A stretch of 64,000 nucleotides of DNA from Bryobacterales bacterium (GTDB lineage: Bacteria; Acidobacteriota; Terriglobia; Bryobacterales; UBA6623), in NCBI GenBank assembly GCA_028819235.1, contig JAPPMC010000312.1, positions 66,606-130,605 on the forward strand, read 5' to 3'. The translations under genes were made by a program, and so were the position numbers. The notes under the pieces are model-generated. The model did not search any database, was not told where the DNA came from, and worked only from the letters and a program-made list of their open reading frames with translations. Below are positions 1 through 8,662 of the stretch, piece by piece. Each line of letters opens with the position of its first letter. Positions within the stretch are counted from its first letter, which is position 1.

Positions 1-865
1 CCATCATCGCGGTCTCCGCTGAAATCACGTCGTTGCAGTTGTTGCCAAACACGTTCTGGGACGAGACCGCCACGGCATATCCGTTTCCAAGCGAGGTTTG
101 GTCCTTCAACGCGGAACGGATCAGGCCCTGGCGGTAGCCTGCGCGGCAACCCCCGCCGAATCGGTACACCAGGCGACCGTTCCAGCTTGGGTCGATGCTC
201 CACGGGTCGGGAAGGTCGTCCGCCGGATCGTGGAGGAACGCAATCTCGTAGATCGCTCGATTGATCGTGCCCGTCTCAACTCGAACGATGAAGTCCTGTT
301 CATGCCCCTCTGTGGTCGTCGTGCGGGCGATGTCGGACGGGCGTGGCGCCGAAGGATCTAGGGGTTTGAAGCCTGGCGGAATCCTGGAGATCGGGGTCCT
401 GCCCTGCTGCGGGTCAACTCGGTCCGTGGACCTGTAATAGTACGCACTCTGCGTCTGGGCACTGCAATTGGCGTCCGAGGGCGGCCCCAGCCCAGCTTGT
501 TCGGTCTGGCAAACGAAGGGTTCCTGGTGTGGCCCCGAGAACACGGGGCCAGTAAGAGGGTGATTGATTAACTCGAGACTGGTGGACCGTTCTCCCACCC
601 TAGCCGTGACCGTGTTTTTGCCGATCTTCAGTTCAGACAGACGCGCGCGTAGGCGCGAAGGGTCGATGCCACTTCGGAACGAGGAGGTGACGTCGCGACC
701 GTCCACCTCAACCTGCAATGAACCGGCACTGGCACCGGTCACCTCGACGAGCGCGTCACCTCCGGTGACCATGTCCGCGGTGCCGGACAGGACGGTAACG
801 TCAAGTCGCTGCTCCGCACAGCCAATCGTTACGCCCAAGTAAAGGATTGTGGCCGCCATTCGCAT
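1..865 (-). CDS. DUF6351-family secreted protein, N-terminal part (cut by window edge)
   Basis: The minus strand reads open from an ATG at 865 to base 1 without a stop, so the gene continues beyond the window (about 288 codons seen). The start gives a short hydrophobic leader followed by GC (residues about 4-15), which suggests export and possibly lipidation. The next part reads like the DUF6351 N-terminus as I remember it: a 'VLSGTADMVTGGDALVEV' segment, 'VDGRDVTSSF', then 'NHPLTGPVFSGPH' and a 'QSAYYYRS' stretch. Further on are 'RLVYRFGGGC' and an 'AVSSQNVFGNNC' region near the edge. DUF6351 proteins are large exported proteins sometimes described as tannase- or esterase-like hydrolases; the catalytic part would lie outside the window. 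A small lipoprotein gene sits upstream on the same strand. The family call is from memory of its conserved motifs. Confidence 0.75.
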   Translation of the reverse strand, partial: MRMAATILYLGVTIGCAEQRLDVTVLSGTADMVTGGDALVEVTGASAGSLQVEVDGRDVTSSFRSGIDPSRLRARLSELKIGKNTVTARVGERSTSLELINHPLTGPVFSGPHQEPFVCQTEQAGLGPPSDANCSAQTQSAYYYRSTDRVDPQQGRTPISRIPPGFKPLDPSAPRPSDIARTTTTEGHEQDFIVRVETGTINRAIYEIAFLHDPADDLPDPWSIDPSWNGRLVYRFGGGCRAGYRQGLIRSALKDQTSLGNGYAVAVSSQNVFGNNCNDVISAETAMM

Positions 866-924
866 CACTGATTCCCTCCAAGTGCCGAAAGGATCAAGGC
901 CTCATCGACAACAACGGAGACATC

Positions 925-1242
925 CTACCCCTCGGGGAACATCTGTGAGATCCCATCCAATCCGAGATGTAGGCGGGCCGTCCGCCGCGGCTCGGGTTCG
1001 GTACTCCGGTCCGGGGCAGGCCGGGACGTACTTGCGCGGCCGCTGACGGACCAGTCACGAAGATCACCCACGCCGGTAGCCGCGCCGAAGATGTCGAGTG
1101 CAGAGGGCGATGTGGGCGGAAGCCGGGGCGCTGGAACTGGGTTGGGAGTCGGCACGGGAACCTGGACCGGAGACACACCGACACACCCCAGTGCCAGTCC
1201 GACCGCCAGCGCTGCCAGTACCGGTATCAGTCTTGTGGCCAT
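925..1242 (-). CDS. Small putative lipoprotein, proline-rich
   Basis: An ATG at 1242 opens a 105-codon frame. Its N-terminus is a textbook lipoprotein signal: MATR, then a hydrophobic stretch ending in the lipobox LALGC at about residues 16-20. The mature part begins with a proline/valine-rich tract (residues about 22-45), as seen in cell-wall-spanning or linker regions. The remainder has low complexity and resembles no family I know. An overlapping frame in another phase exists but has no signal. The gene lies between DUF2272 and DUF6351 genes on the same strand, all apparently exported. The signal and lipobox support the N-terminus. The C-terminal half could include a sequence error or be non-functional. 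Confidence 0.42.
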   Translation of the reverse strand: MATRLIPVLAALAVGLALGCVGVSPVQVPVPTPNPVPAPRLPPTSPSALDIFGAATGVGDLRDWSVSGRASTSRPAPDRSTEPEPRRTARLHLGLDGISQMFPEG

Positions 1243-1361
1243 CGCCAGTCTTGGTTGCTCTTGATCGTAGCCCTCCAAATTGCCGACACCCAAGTTCCAG
1301 CCGATTTGCGCCGACGGGCCTACGATCTGTTGCAGATCAGGCTCACGGCACAGGCAGAAAG

Positions 1362-2381
1362 CTAGCGCTTTGGGATCACTTGCGAGGACAGGGTGCCCTG
1401 GAGGGCCTGGGCTGTCGGACTGCTGTCCAGCGCATCGTCTTCGATAGCATCGGCGCGTAGTTTCAAGTGGGCGAATATCTCACGGGTCGGAGCGAGATTT
1501 CCGCCTCGCAGGGCTGCCGGCAGCAGTTTCAAGCTGACTGTTCCTCGGACGTTCCCGCCAATAGCCAAAATGCGTTTGCGGTCCGGCTCCAGCTTCACCA
1601 CAACATCGCAATGCATGCGGGCGCCGACCCCGAGATGACGGCGCCGTTGGGCGATCGTCCCATAGCTTCCCCGCCGGCTGCTGCAGAGCAGATCGCCCGG
1701 CCCGACGACGGTCTCGCCGACGTCGTATGCCGTGAAGCCAGCATGTGAAGACCCTGCATCTCGAGCCCGAATGGCTTGGTCGACGTAGACATGGTGGGCG
1801 ATTGAACGTCGGAACTGACTAGAACTGCCGAGTCCGCCCTCGCACATTACCCAAGAGACGAATGCCGCGGACCAGGGATCACGCCAACGCGAGGCCAAGC
1901 CAGCCGGCCCCTTCCACCTACTGTTCTGACGGTCTACCATCCAGGATCCCTTCGGCGTTGCCGCCCAGTAGCCAGCGATCGTCGATGCCACGCGGGCACC
2001 CTCGACGGGATCCACGCGCCACCAACGGCGTCGGCTCCACGCTTGAGAGCCGCCAGCGTAGATAGGGTTTCGGACGAGTGAACGCCCTCTCTCCTCAATG
2101 GTTTCGTCGACGATTGAGAATCCAAAGAATCCCCATTCCTGCACGGCAACGTTTACGATCCGCCTCCGCACTTCCCCGGTCGGCAGATTCCGGCACGCGC
2201 TGGACCGGACGCTCATCTGTCCCGGTGGGCCATTGACGAGTGCCGAAGGTGCCCCGGCGTCGAACTGCTCAGCCGGGAGTCGGTCCAAGGGTTTCTGTTG
2301 CGCGAACCAGTCAGGTGTCGAAGCCGGAATCGCCACGGTGCCCGCTAGTGCCAACAAGATCGTCTTCATCGAGTTTCCCAT
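1362..2381 (-). CDS. DUF2272 domain-containing secreted protein
   Basis: A frame of about 339 codons from ATG 2381 (or the in-frame ATG at 2369, four codons later). The N-terminus is a Sec-type signal: KTILLALAGTVA followed by a small-residue cleavage region. The region around residues 180-260 carries the DUF2272 hallmark 'PWSAAFVSWVMCEGG', then an 'HHVYVDQAIRARD' helix and a 'GDLLC' motif. DUF2272 is a presumed peptidase-like or CHAP-like exported domain of unproven activity. The frame extends upstream of 2381, but that part is arginine-rich and lacks homology, so the start was placed at the signal peptide. The gene is separated by about 50 bp from hepT upstream, on the same strand. Confidence 0.7.
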   Translation of the reverse strand: MGNSMKTILLALAGTVAIPASTPDWFAQQKPLDRLPAEQFDAGAPSALVNGPPGQMSVRSSACRNLPTGEVRRRIVNVAVQEWGFFGFSIVDETIEERGRSLVRNPIYAGGSQAWSRRRWWRVDPVEGARVASTIAGYWAATPKGSWMVDRQNSRWKGPAGLASRWRDPWSAAFVSWVMCEGGLGSSSQFRRSIAHHVYVDQAIRARDAGSSHAGFTAYDVGETVVGPGDLLCSSRRGSYGTIAQRRRHLGVGARMHCDVVVKLEPDRKRILAIGGNVRGTVSLKLLPAALRGGNLAPTREIFAHLKLRADAIEDDALDSSPTAQALQGTLSSQVIPKR

Positions 2382-2431
2382 CAAATCGTACGGAGAATTG
2401 ACGATCAGCCGGTCGATGGTCGCGCTTGGCA

Positions 2432-2776
2432 CTATCCGGGCTCCGGGGGAACGAGCGGCTCCAATCGGGCGATCAGATCCGACAGGTCGTGGCGAACAGT
2501 ATGCCAAACGACCTGAAGGTCTATGTCGAAGTAGACGTGCACGAGCCGGTTGCGCATCCCGACGATCTGCCGCCACGGGATGTCCGCGTTCGGCCGCCTC
2601 GCGTCTTCGGTTGCCCGCGAGGCCGCCTCGCCAACGATCTCCACTGACTTGAGAACCGACAACTTCGTCCGTCGATCCATCACGAAGTCTTCGAATGACA
2701 TGCCCTCTGTGAAGGACAACGCATGGCGCGCGGCGAGCAGCATGTCCAGCAGATACGCGGAGTCGTCACGTGGCAT
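2432..2776 (-). CDS. hepT: HepT-like ribonuclease toxin (DUF86)
   Basis: 114 codons, the usual length for HepT/DUF86 toxins. These are all-helical HEPN ribonucleases that cleave RNA when free of their antitoxin. The catalytic RX4HXY motif is visible as R75-NRLV-H80-V-Y82 near 2531-2554. The N-terminal 'YLLDMLLAARHAL' and middle 'VEIVGEAASR' helices fit the fold. The start overlaps the 3' end of mntA by 11 bp, the standard arrangement. In characterised pairs MntA adds AMP groups to the motif tyrosine, here Y82, to silence the toxin. All key residues are present, so the toxin looks intact although the methyltransferase upstream is not. Confidence 0.9.
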   Translation of the reverse strand: MPRDDSAYLLDMLLAARHALSFTEGMSFEDFVMDRRTKLSVLKSVEIVGEAASRATEDARRPNADIPWRQIVGMRNRLVHVYFDIDLQVVWHTVRHDLSDLIARLEPLVPPEPG

Positions 2777-3128
2777 AGACCACCCGTGCGGATTCTAGGA
2801 TCGCCTTTCGGCGAATGTAGTTTCGGCTCTCCTCAATGGCGGCCCGGCTAACCAGATCGACCCTGCGAGCGAACAGATCGGCCAGTTCCTGCTGCATCCC
2901 GGCCATGCCGAACAGGCCCGGTGTACGTTCCGACTTGAACCGGATCAACACGTCGATGTCGCTGTCCGGCCCGAAGTCGTCGCGTAGCACGGAACCGAAT
3001 AGCGCCAATTCCCCCACCTGCCAGCGGTCACAGAAGGCCTCGATGGCGCTCAGGGATACGCCCACCCTGGCCGCCAGCCGCTCGCTGTCTTGGACGGCTC
3101 CGGTCGCCGACCGCGCGGAGGCCCTCAT
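2766..3128 (-). CDS. mntA: MntA-like minimal nucleotidyltransferase antitoxin
   Basis: 120 codons. The nucleotidyltransferase signature GSX10DXD is complete: G45-S46, ten residues, D57-I-D59. The upstream 'VGELALF' strand and downstream 'RRVDLVSR' (third acidic residue) fit the minimal MNT fold. It pairs with hepT downstream, overlapping it by 11 bp. The family AMPylates HepT and thereby neutralises it. The start ATG overlaps the stop of the methyltransferase pseudogene in an ATGA (3125-3128), so translation was, or still is, coupled to that broken frame. The first 20 residues are less conserved, but the overlap supports this start. Confidence 0.88.
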   Translation of the reverse strand: MRASARSATGAVQDSERLAARVGVSLSAIEAFCDRWQVGELALFGSVLRDDFGPDSDIDVLIRFKSERTPGLFGMAGMQQELADLFARRVDLVSRAAIEESRNYIRRKAILESARVVYAT

Positions 3129-5700
3129 TGCGACAATTCCACGATCTTGAGGCTCTCGACGCCCCGGTCGTCAACGATCTTGACGGCTGCGCACAAGTGC
3201 TCGCCAGCTTCGAACGGGAGCGAAACCGTGCCCCGGTATGCTGCCATCCGGGTCGCGTCGATCTCCGCCTTGAGGCTCTTCGCCAGCTTGGCCCATCCGT
3301 CGTTGCGGCCGGGCATCGGAAAGAACACTTGCCGCGGGAACAGGCTGCGTCCGTCGTAGTCGGGGTCCAGCATCCAGAGTGCGATCTTGTCGGCGTTGCC
3401 GGACTCGACATTCCCGCTCCTAGTGTTGTAGTAGGCGAATCCTTGCACCGAGACGCGGAACTTGCCTGCGTCCTGCTCCTCGGAGACGCGTTCGAGCGCC
3501 ACGTCGGGCAGGCCGACGAGCCAAAAACTCTCGTTGCTCGCCCTCTTCCTTTTGAGGTCGTCCGCAAGCAGGTCCGCGTTCATCTGCGCCTTAAGCAGCG
3601 TTACACCAGGCCACTTCGTCTCCTCAATATCCTTGGACACCCCGGGGTCGAACTGGAAGGCCGCGAAGACGATGACCTTCGGTCGCGGAACCAGAAGTGA
3701 CGCCTCTTCGATCGCGCGCGCCACCTGCCGTTGCTCCATCGGGGCATGATCCGGGCCGAACGACACCACTGCCCGGGCATTAGGTGAAGTGCCTTGGGCA
3801 CCCGGTGCGGACGCCTCGCCAGGCCGCGTCTCCCCCTCGGCGTAAAGGTGCCTCTGGCCGGGCAGCGGCTCCAGCCGAACAAACGCGACGCGTTGACCAT
3901 CCTTGCCCCGAATGCCGGTCTTCAGAAGCTCGTCGCGCCAGTCTCCCTGCCGGATAGTCGGTCCCGTCCGCGCCACCGAGTCGTCCGCCCGCAGCTCCTC
4001 CTGCTCGCCCACTTCATCGAGCGGGAGCACGGTGGGAGCTGGGACCGCTTCGACAGTGAACGGACCCGTGACGCGGGCCTTTGAGCGGTCGGTGAACGGC
4101 TGATCCTGAAGAACCGTCTTATCCGGAAGCTGGCAGTACGCTAGTGTTCCAGCAGAGACCTTCGGAACGCATCGATACCTGAAACCGCCTCCGACCCCCT
4201 CCTGCGGGTGCGCCAAATCGTAGTAGTCGAAGTGCGCTGTCATAAGACGCTGCTTGGCTAAGGGCGTCGCTACACGTGACGTGTCGCAGGTGATCCACCG
4301 GCGTCCCCATTGCTCGGCGACATACGCCGCCGTTCCGCTCCCGCAGGTCGGATCGAAGACCAGGTCGCCCGGATCGGTGGTCATCAGAATGCAGCGCTGA
4401 AGCACCTTGGCGGCCGTCTCAACCACATAGCGCTTGCCCTTCGGGAACATCTGTGCGGGCCAGAAGTTGCTGATCCGCCGACCCGGCACCTCTTCTTCAT
4501 ACCGCTTCCACCTAAGTGACGCTTGGCCCTCAGGTGCCACTAGCCTACCCAAGGCAGCAAGCCTGTCCAGTCCCTCGGGTGAGACGCGCCAGTGCTCGCC
4601 TGGGGGCACGCGAAACACGCGACCATTCCATTCACAAGGATCGGAGCGCCCGGTTGTGGAAGTTCCTGGGGACATCGGGGGCATGCGTTGAATGGCACGC
4701 GCACCCTTGGGCAATTAGTGGCTTGGGTCAAACCGTTCTTCGGGGGTTAACGGTCGGCAGTGTCCGTCCGCTTGTTCGACCATCGCATAGGAGCTAAAGA
4801 ACTCAATGATCTCGCGACGGGTCAGCGTCTCGTACAGCTGCCGATACTTCACTAGTCTCCGCTCCTTGGCGTACCAGAGCAGATAGTCAGCTCCCTTCGG
4901 AAGCGTCTTCGCCGAAGTGCCGCCGCCGGTCTCGTAGGAGATAGTCGCCATCCGGTTTTCTGCACCGTAAATGTCATCCATGACCAAGGCGACACGATGA
5001 ACGTTTTCGTCGCCGATCTGCACGAAACAGCTTCCGTTCTCATGCAAGAGCTCTCGCATCAGTACCAAGCGGTCCCGCAGACAGGAGAGAAACAGGAGTG
5101 AATACCGAGTTCCCACGTGTCGCGAAACGCGCGAATCTGCTCGGGCTCAGCCGTCAGGTCGGCATCCTTGCGATCGGTCACTTCACGCCGGTTCACGAAC
5201 GGCTGGAAGTTGGAGCCATACCGGATGCCGTAAAGCGGGTCCGTGTAGACCATTTGGACCTACCCGCCGAGCCCCTCCTTCTCGAGCAGGCTATTCATGA
5301 CCAGAAGGCTGTCGCCCGCGATCAGCCGGTTGGTCCAGTTGTGTCGGTGGCGGTAGAACTCGATGGCTTGGCGGAGGGGCGGATTCTCCTCCGGTGAAGC
5401 GAACAGAGACATCTGCCCGCCCGTTTCGTGCCGCTTGCGGACCGCTTCGATGATGGTGCGCGGGTCGATCCGCTCGTGGACGTGCAACGAGACCGTCGGC
5501 ACCTCGAACGAAATGTGCTCCGCCTTGCCGGACCAGGAGAGATGCGGGTCAAGATGCGGGTCGTGGACGTACGGTTTGCCGTCAGTTTCTCGATCTGTGT
5601 GGGGTGTGACGAGGCCGACCGGAGGGTTGTTCACGCGCTCCTTGTCGGTGTGCGCGTAAGTGTCGATGTCCCGCCGTGCCTGTTTTCTTCGCCGTGCCAT
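3125..5700 (-). pseudogene. Type III-like (Mod) adenine-specific DNA methyltransferase, degenerate
   Basis: The minus strand from ATG 5700 spells a Mod-type methyltransferase in broken pieces. Piece 1 (5700-5263) has the conserved 'RLIAGDSLLVMNSLLEKEG' lead-in to motif IV, ending at an in-frame TAG (5260-5262). Piece 2 continues in frame with 'VQMVYTDPLYGIRYGSNF'. The catalytic DPPY has become DPLY. Near 5088-5100 the frame shifts within the normally conserved 'ELGIHS...LRDRL' region. Piece 3 (about 5090-4718) runs to an in-frame TAA (4715-4717). Piece 4 (from TTG 4714) carries 'GDLVFDPTCGSGTAAYVAEQ', the SAM-binding motif I, and ends at 3125. Four independent lesions, one in the active site, make this a decaying gene. 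No Res helicase subunit is next to it. The 3' end overlaps mntA (ATGA). Confidence 0.88.
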
Positions 5701-5751
5701 GGCTACCCTTGGATGCCGAGGCACCGTGTAACACAAGGGGTCACGGGTTGG

Positions 5752-5823
<72 letters not shown>

Positions 5824-5857
5824 CGAGGCAACCACGCTGAGTCGGGGCCCAGCTTGG

Positions 5858-5930
5858 AGCGGGAGACGGGACTCGAACCCGCGACATCGACCTTGGCAAG
5901 GTCGCACTCTACCAACTGAGTTACTCCCGC
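5858..5930 (-). tRNA. tRNA-Gly (GCC)
   Basis: A 73-nt cloverleaf on the minus strand. The acceptor arm GCGGGAG (5930-5924) pairs with CTCCCGC (5865-5859). The anticodon loop TTGCCAA reads GCC, and the T arm is CGGGTTCGAGTCCCG. The discriminator is U, normal for bacterial tRNA-Gly. CCA is not encoded. Confidence 0.95.
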
Positions 5931-6187
5931 TCTGGTGCGAGTATAACGCACCGGGCGCTCGACTCTGGCGGTATACAGACTCCAGCGGTCGCCGCCCAAC
6001 GCCTCGGACGCGCTCCCGTCGGCGTTGTCGCTCGGGTCAGCGGTGGCCTTGCCGGCTACAGCGCAACAGGGCCGTTTGGAGCCGGCAACTGAGCGAGCCC
6101 CACCGCCGAACGGTGCGGGATTCCGCGCCGCCTAGCTATAATTGGCCCTGCGTCGGACCCGTATCCAGGGGTCCGCTCACGCAAGCG

Positions 6188-7213
6188 ATGGGCAGCGTCG
6201 ATCTACGCACGCGTACGCGCCGGATGCTGCTGGGCCTGCACCGGCGGGCGCGCGAATTCCGGATGGTCGCCAAGGCTCTGGTCCACAAGGACCACCCCGT
6301 CTTGGCCCACGTGATCCCAACACGCCGCTGCAACATCGCATGCGCCTATTGCAACGAGTACGACCACGTCTCCTCACCGGTTCCGATCGGAGTCCTCAAG
6401 AGCCGGACGGACGACCTAGCGCGGCTCGGCGTCAGCATCATCACTCTCAGTGGCGGAGAGCCCATGCTGCACCCCCAGTTGGACGATCTGATCGCCCACA
6501 TCCGCTCAAGAGGAATCATCGCCGGGCTGATCACCAATGGTTACCTGCTGGGCCCGGACCGCATCCGCCGGCTGAACGACGCCGGGCTTGAGTACCTGCA
6601 GATCAGCATCGACAATGTCGAGCCAGACGAGACATCGATGAAGAGTCTGAGAGTGTTGGACCGCAAATTGGAGATGCTCGCCGAGCACGCCGACTTCGAC
6701 GTCAACATCAACTCCGTCGTCGGCTCCGGAATCCCCAATCCAAGCGATGCCTACACGGTCGCTAAGCGAGCTTTCGATTTGGGCTTCACGAGCACGATCG
6801 GCGTGATCCACGACGGCGACGGTCAATTGCAACCGCTTAGCCCGACGGAACGCCGCGTGTACGAACAGGTCAAAGCCTTCTCGAAACGTGGGTACAGCCG
6901 CCTGACATTCTTTCAGGACAATCTGGTCAACGGCAAGGCCAACCAGTGGAGCTGTCGGGCCGGAGCTCGCTATCTGTACATCTGCGAAGACGGACTCGTC
7001 CATTACTGCTCCCAGCAACGAGGCACGCCAGGCATCCCACTCGCGAACTACGGGGTCGAGCACATTCAGCGCTCTTACCACACTCCGAAGGGCTGTGCAC
7101 CGACTTGCACGGTGTCATGCGTGCACAAGGCATCAGCTGTCGACTTCTGGAGAGATCCGCACGGCCCGGTTCGCACCAGTCGACAAGGGCTGGCGACCGT
7201 GGTGGCCGAGTAG
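6188..7213 (+). CDS. Radical SAM protein with SPASM-like C-terminal cysteines
   Basis: 341 codons from ATG 6188. The upstream extension of the frame runs through the tRNA genes and is not coding. The radical SAM CX3CX2C motif is 'CNIACAYC' at about residues 49-56, preceded by 'HVIPTRRCN'. The 'SGGEPMLHP' (GGE) and 'ITNGYLL' SAM-binding elements follow. After about residue 250 there are at least seven more cysteines, including 'SCRAG...ICEDGLVHYCSQ' and 'GCAPTCTVSCVHK'. This resembles a SPASM/twitch region that binds auxiliary Fe-S clusters. Such enzymes modify peptides or small molecules by 5'-deoxyadenosyl radical chemistry; the substrate here is unknown, and no RiPP precursor gene is visible next to it. 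It converges with the RbfA-ApbE gene, leaving 8 bp between stops. Confidence 0.8.
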   Translation: MGSVDLRTRTRRMLLGLHRRAREFRMVAKALVHKDHPVLAHVIPTRRCNIACAYCNEYDHVSSPVPIGVLKSRTDDLARLGVSIITLSGGEPMLHPQLDDLIAHIRSRGIIAGLITNGYLLGPDRIRRLNDAGLEYLQISIDNVEPDETSMKSLRVLDRKLEMLAEHADFDVNINSVVGSGIPNPSDAYTVAKRAFDLGFTSTIGVIHDGDGQLQPLSPTERRVYEQVKAFSKRGYSRLTFFQDNLVNGKANQWSCRAGARYLYICEDGLVHYCSQQRGTPGIPLANYGVEHIQRSYHTPKGCAPTCTVSCVHKASAVDFWRDPHGPVRTSRQGLATVVAE

Positions 7214-7221
7214 CAGCCGGT

Positions 7222-8568
7222 TCAATCGCGATCGAGCCACTGACAGGGCCCGCCCTCCGGACAGGCGAGGACCCTCATCTCCGGGGACTTGTGCTGGCGG
7301 GCCCAATCAGAACCGTTTACCAGCAGCGCCGTGGACCACGCCTCGGCGTCAGTCGCCGTCGATGCAACCACCGAGACCGCGACCAGACCTCGAGCGGGCC
7401 GGCCCGTGCGCGGGTCCAGAATGTGGCCGTACCGGTCTCCTGCCCGCTCAAAGTACTTCTCGTAGGAGCCTGACGTGGACATCCCCTTGTCGCGGAGAGT
7501 GACGGATATGGCGGATCGGGCGGACGATTCCGCTCCGCGAATATCAAGCGACCAACCTGTCCGTTCGGCAGGTGGCGAACCCATTGCGAAGATGCTGCTA
7601 GTGCCAGAGCTGACAAGAGCGCTCGAGATGCCGTACCCGCGCAGGACCGAGACTGCGCGGTCCACGGCGTAGCCCTTCCCAATGCCGCCCGGATCAAGCT
7701 GGAGGCCGGAGCGCTCGAAGCGCACCTCCCGTCTCTCAAGATCAAGAAGCAGGTGCTGGTAGCCCACGTTTCGCCGAGCGCGCCACAGCGCCCAAGCGCT
7801 CGGCCAGTGCCCGTCGCCGCCATGAAAGCCCCACGCTTTCACCAAAGCCCCGACGGTGATGTCAAAGGCCCCGTCGCTGGCCTCCGAGTAGCGCTGGCAG
7901 CGGACGAGCAGGTCCGCCAATTCGCGAGAGACCCGAACAGGGGCATCGGCGGCGCCCTCGTTCACATGGCTCAGCTCGCTGTCAGGCCGATAGTTGCTAA
8001 GGAGCCGATCGACCCGACGGGCCTCGTCGAACGCCGCAGTAATGGCTCCAGCGGCAAGTTTCTTACTCTCCGCGTAGCAGGCGATCCGGAATTCGCTGCC
8101 CATTATGGACGCAGTGGACTCGAGGCGCTCCGGCATCGGCGAGGCGGATGCCGATGCGAGTGCCAGTGCCGCTGCCACGCACGCCAAGCCTGGCGGCGGG
8201 CGCTTCTTCTTCCTCGCCCGCTTTTCTATCCGCTTCAATAAGGTGTCAATGCGCTTTGCGTGGTGATCCGACAGGTCGTATGACCAGCGCAGCTCTGGGA
8301 CGTGGCGCATACGCAGGTTCTTGGCGAGGGTCTTGCGGATGTAGGACGTGGCCTGTCGAAGCGCGTACAGCGGAGCGTCGCCTTCATCCGTGGCAGTGGC
8401 CGGATCCCAGAACGCGACGAGCACTCTCGCATGGCGCTTGTCCGGAGAGAGCTCGACCTTACTCACCCGTACTGCAGACGCCCGAGGGTCCTGCACGCCG
8501 TAGGTCACGATTCGGCTGAGTTCTCTCATGAGAGTGCCCTCGGAGCGCTGGTGCATGTGGGAGGCCAT
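7222..8568 (-). CDS. rbfA-apbE: RbfA - ApbE fusion (30S maturation factor fused to FAD:protein FMN transferase)
   Basis: A single 448-codon frame with two unrelated families. Residues about 1-115 match RbfA, which binds helix 1 of 16S rRNA during 30S maturation: 'ELSRIVTYGVQDPR', 'VRVSKVELSPD', 'RMRHVPELRW', and a helix ending 'AKRIDTLLKRIEKRARKKK'. Residues about 120-145 look like a signal peptide (RKKKR, then LACVAAALALASASAS). Residues about 150-448 match ApbE, an extracytoplasmic FMN transferase: 'GSEFRIACYAE', 'DPGGIGKGYAVDRA', 'DPRTGRPARG' and the metal-site 'TDAEAWSTAL'. The codons between the two parts run straight through without a stop. In-frame TTG (8187) and GTG (8178) codons sit just before the hydrophobic segment, after a purine-rich AGGAAGAAG, so ApbE might also be initiated internally. 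A cytosolic factor joined to an exported enzyme is unusual. Confidence 0.85.
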   Translation of the reverse strand: MASHMHQRSEGTLMRELSRIVTYGVQDPRASAVRVSKVELSPDKRHARVLVAFWDPATATDEGDAPLYALRQATSYIRKTLAKNLRMRHVPELRWSYDLSDHHAKRIDTLLKRIEKRARKKKRPPPGLACVAAALALASASASPMPERLESTASIMGSEFRIACYAESKKLAAGAITAAFDEARRVDRLLSNYRPDSELSHVNEGAADAPVRVSRELADLLVRCQRYSEASDGAFDITVGALVKAWGFHGGDGHWPSAWALWRARRNVGYQHLLLDLERREVRFERSGLQLDPGGIGKGYAVDRAVSVLRGYGISSALVSSGTSSIFAMGSPPAERTGWSLDIRGAESSARSAISVTLRDKGMSTSGSYEKYFERAGDRYGHILDPRTGRPARGLVAVSVVASTATDAEAWSTALLVNGSDWARQHKSPEMRVLACPEGGPCQWLDRD

Positions 8569-8662
8569 GAACCGTGCCCATCATGGCACAGCAACACGGT
8601 CGGCCGACGCGTGCGGCGAGTAGCCCGAAGTGTGCAATTCTGAGGGTTACGAGGAGGGGGCG

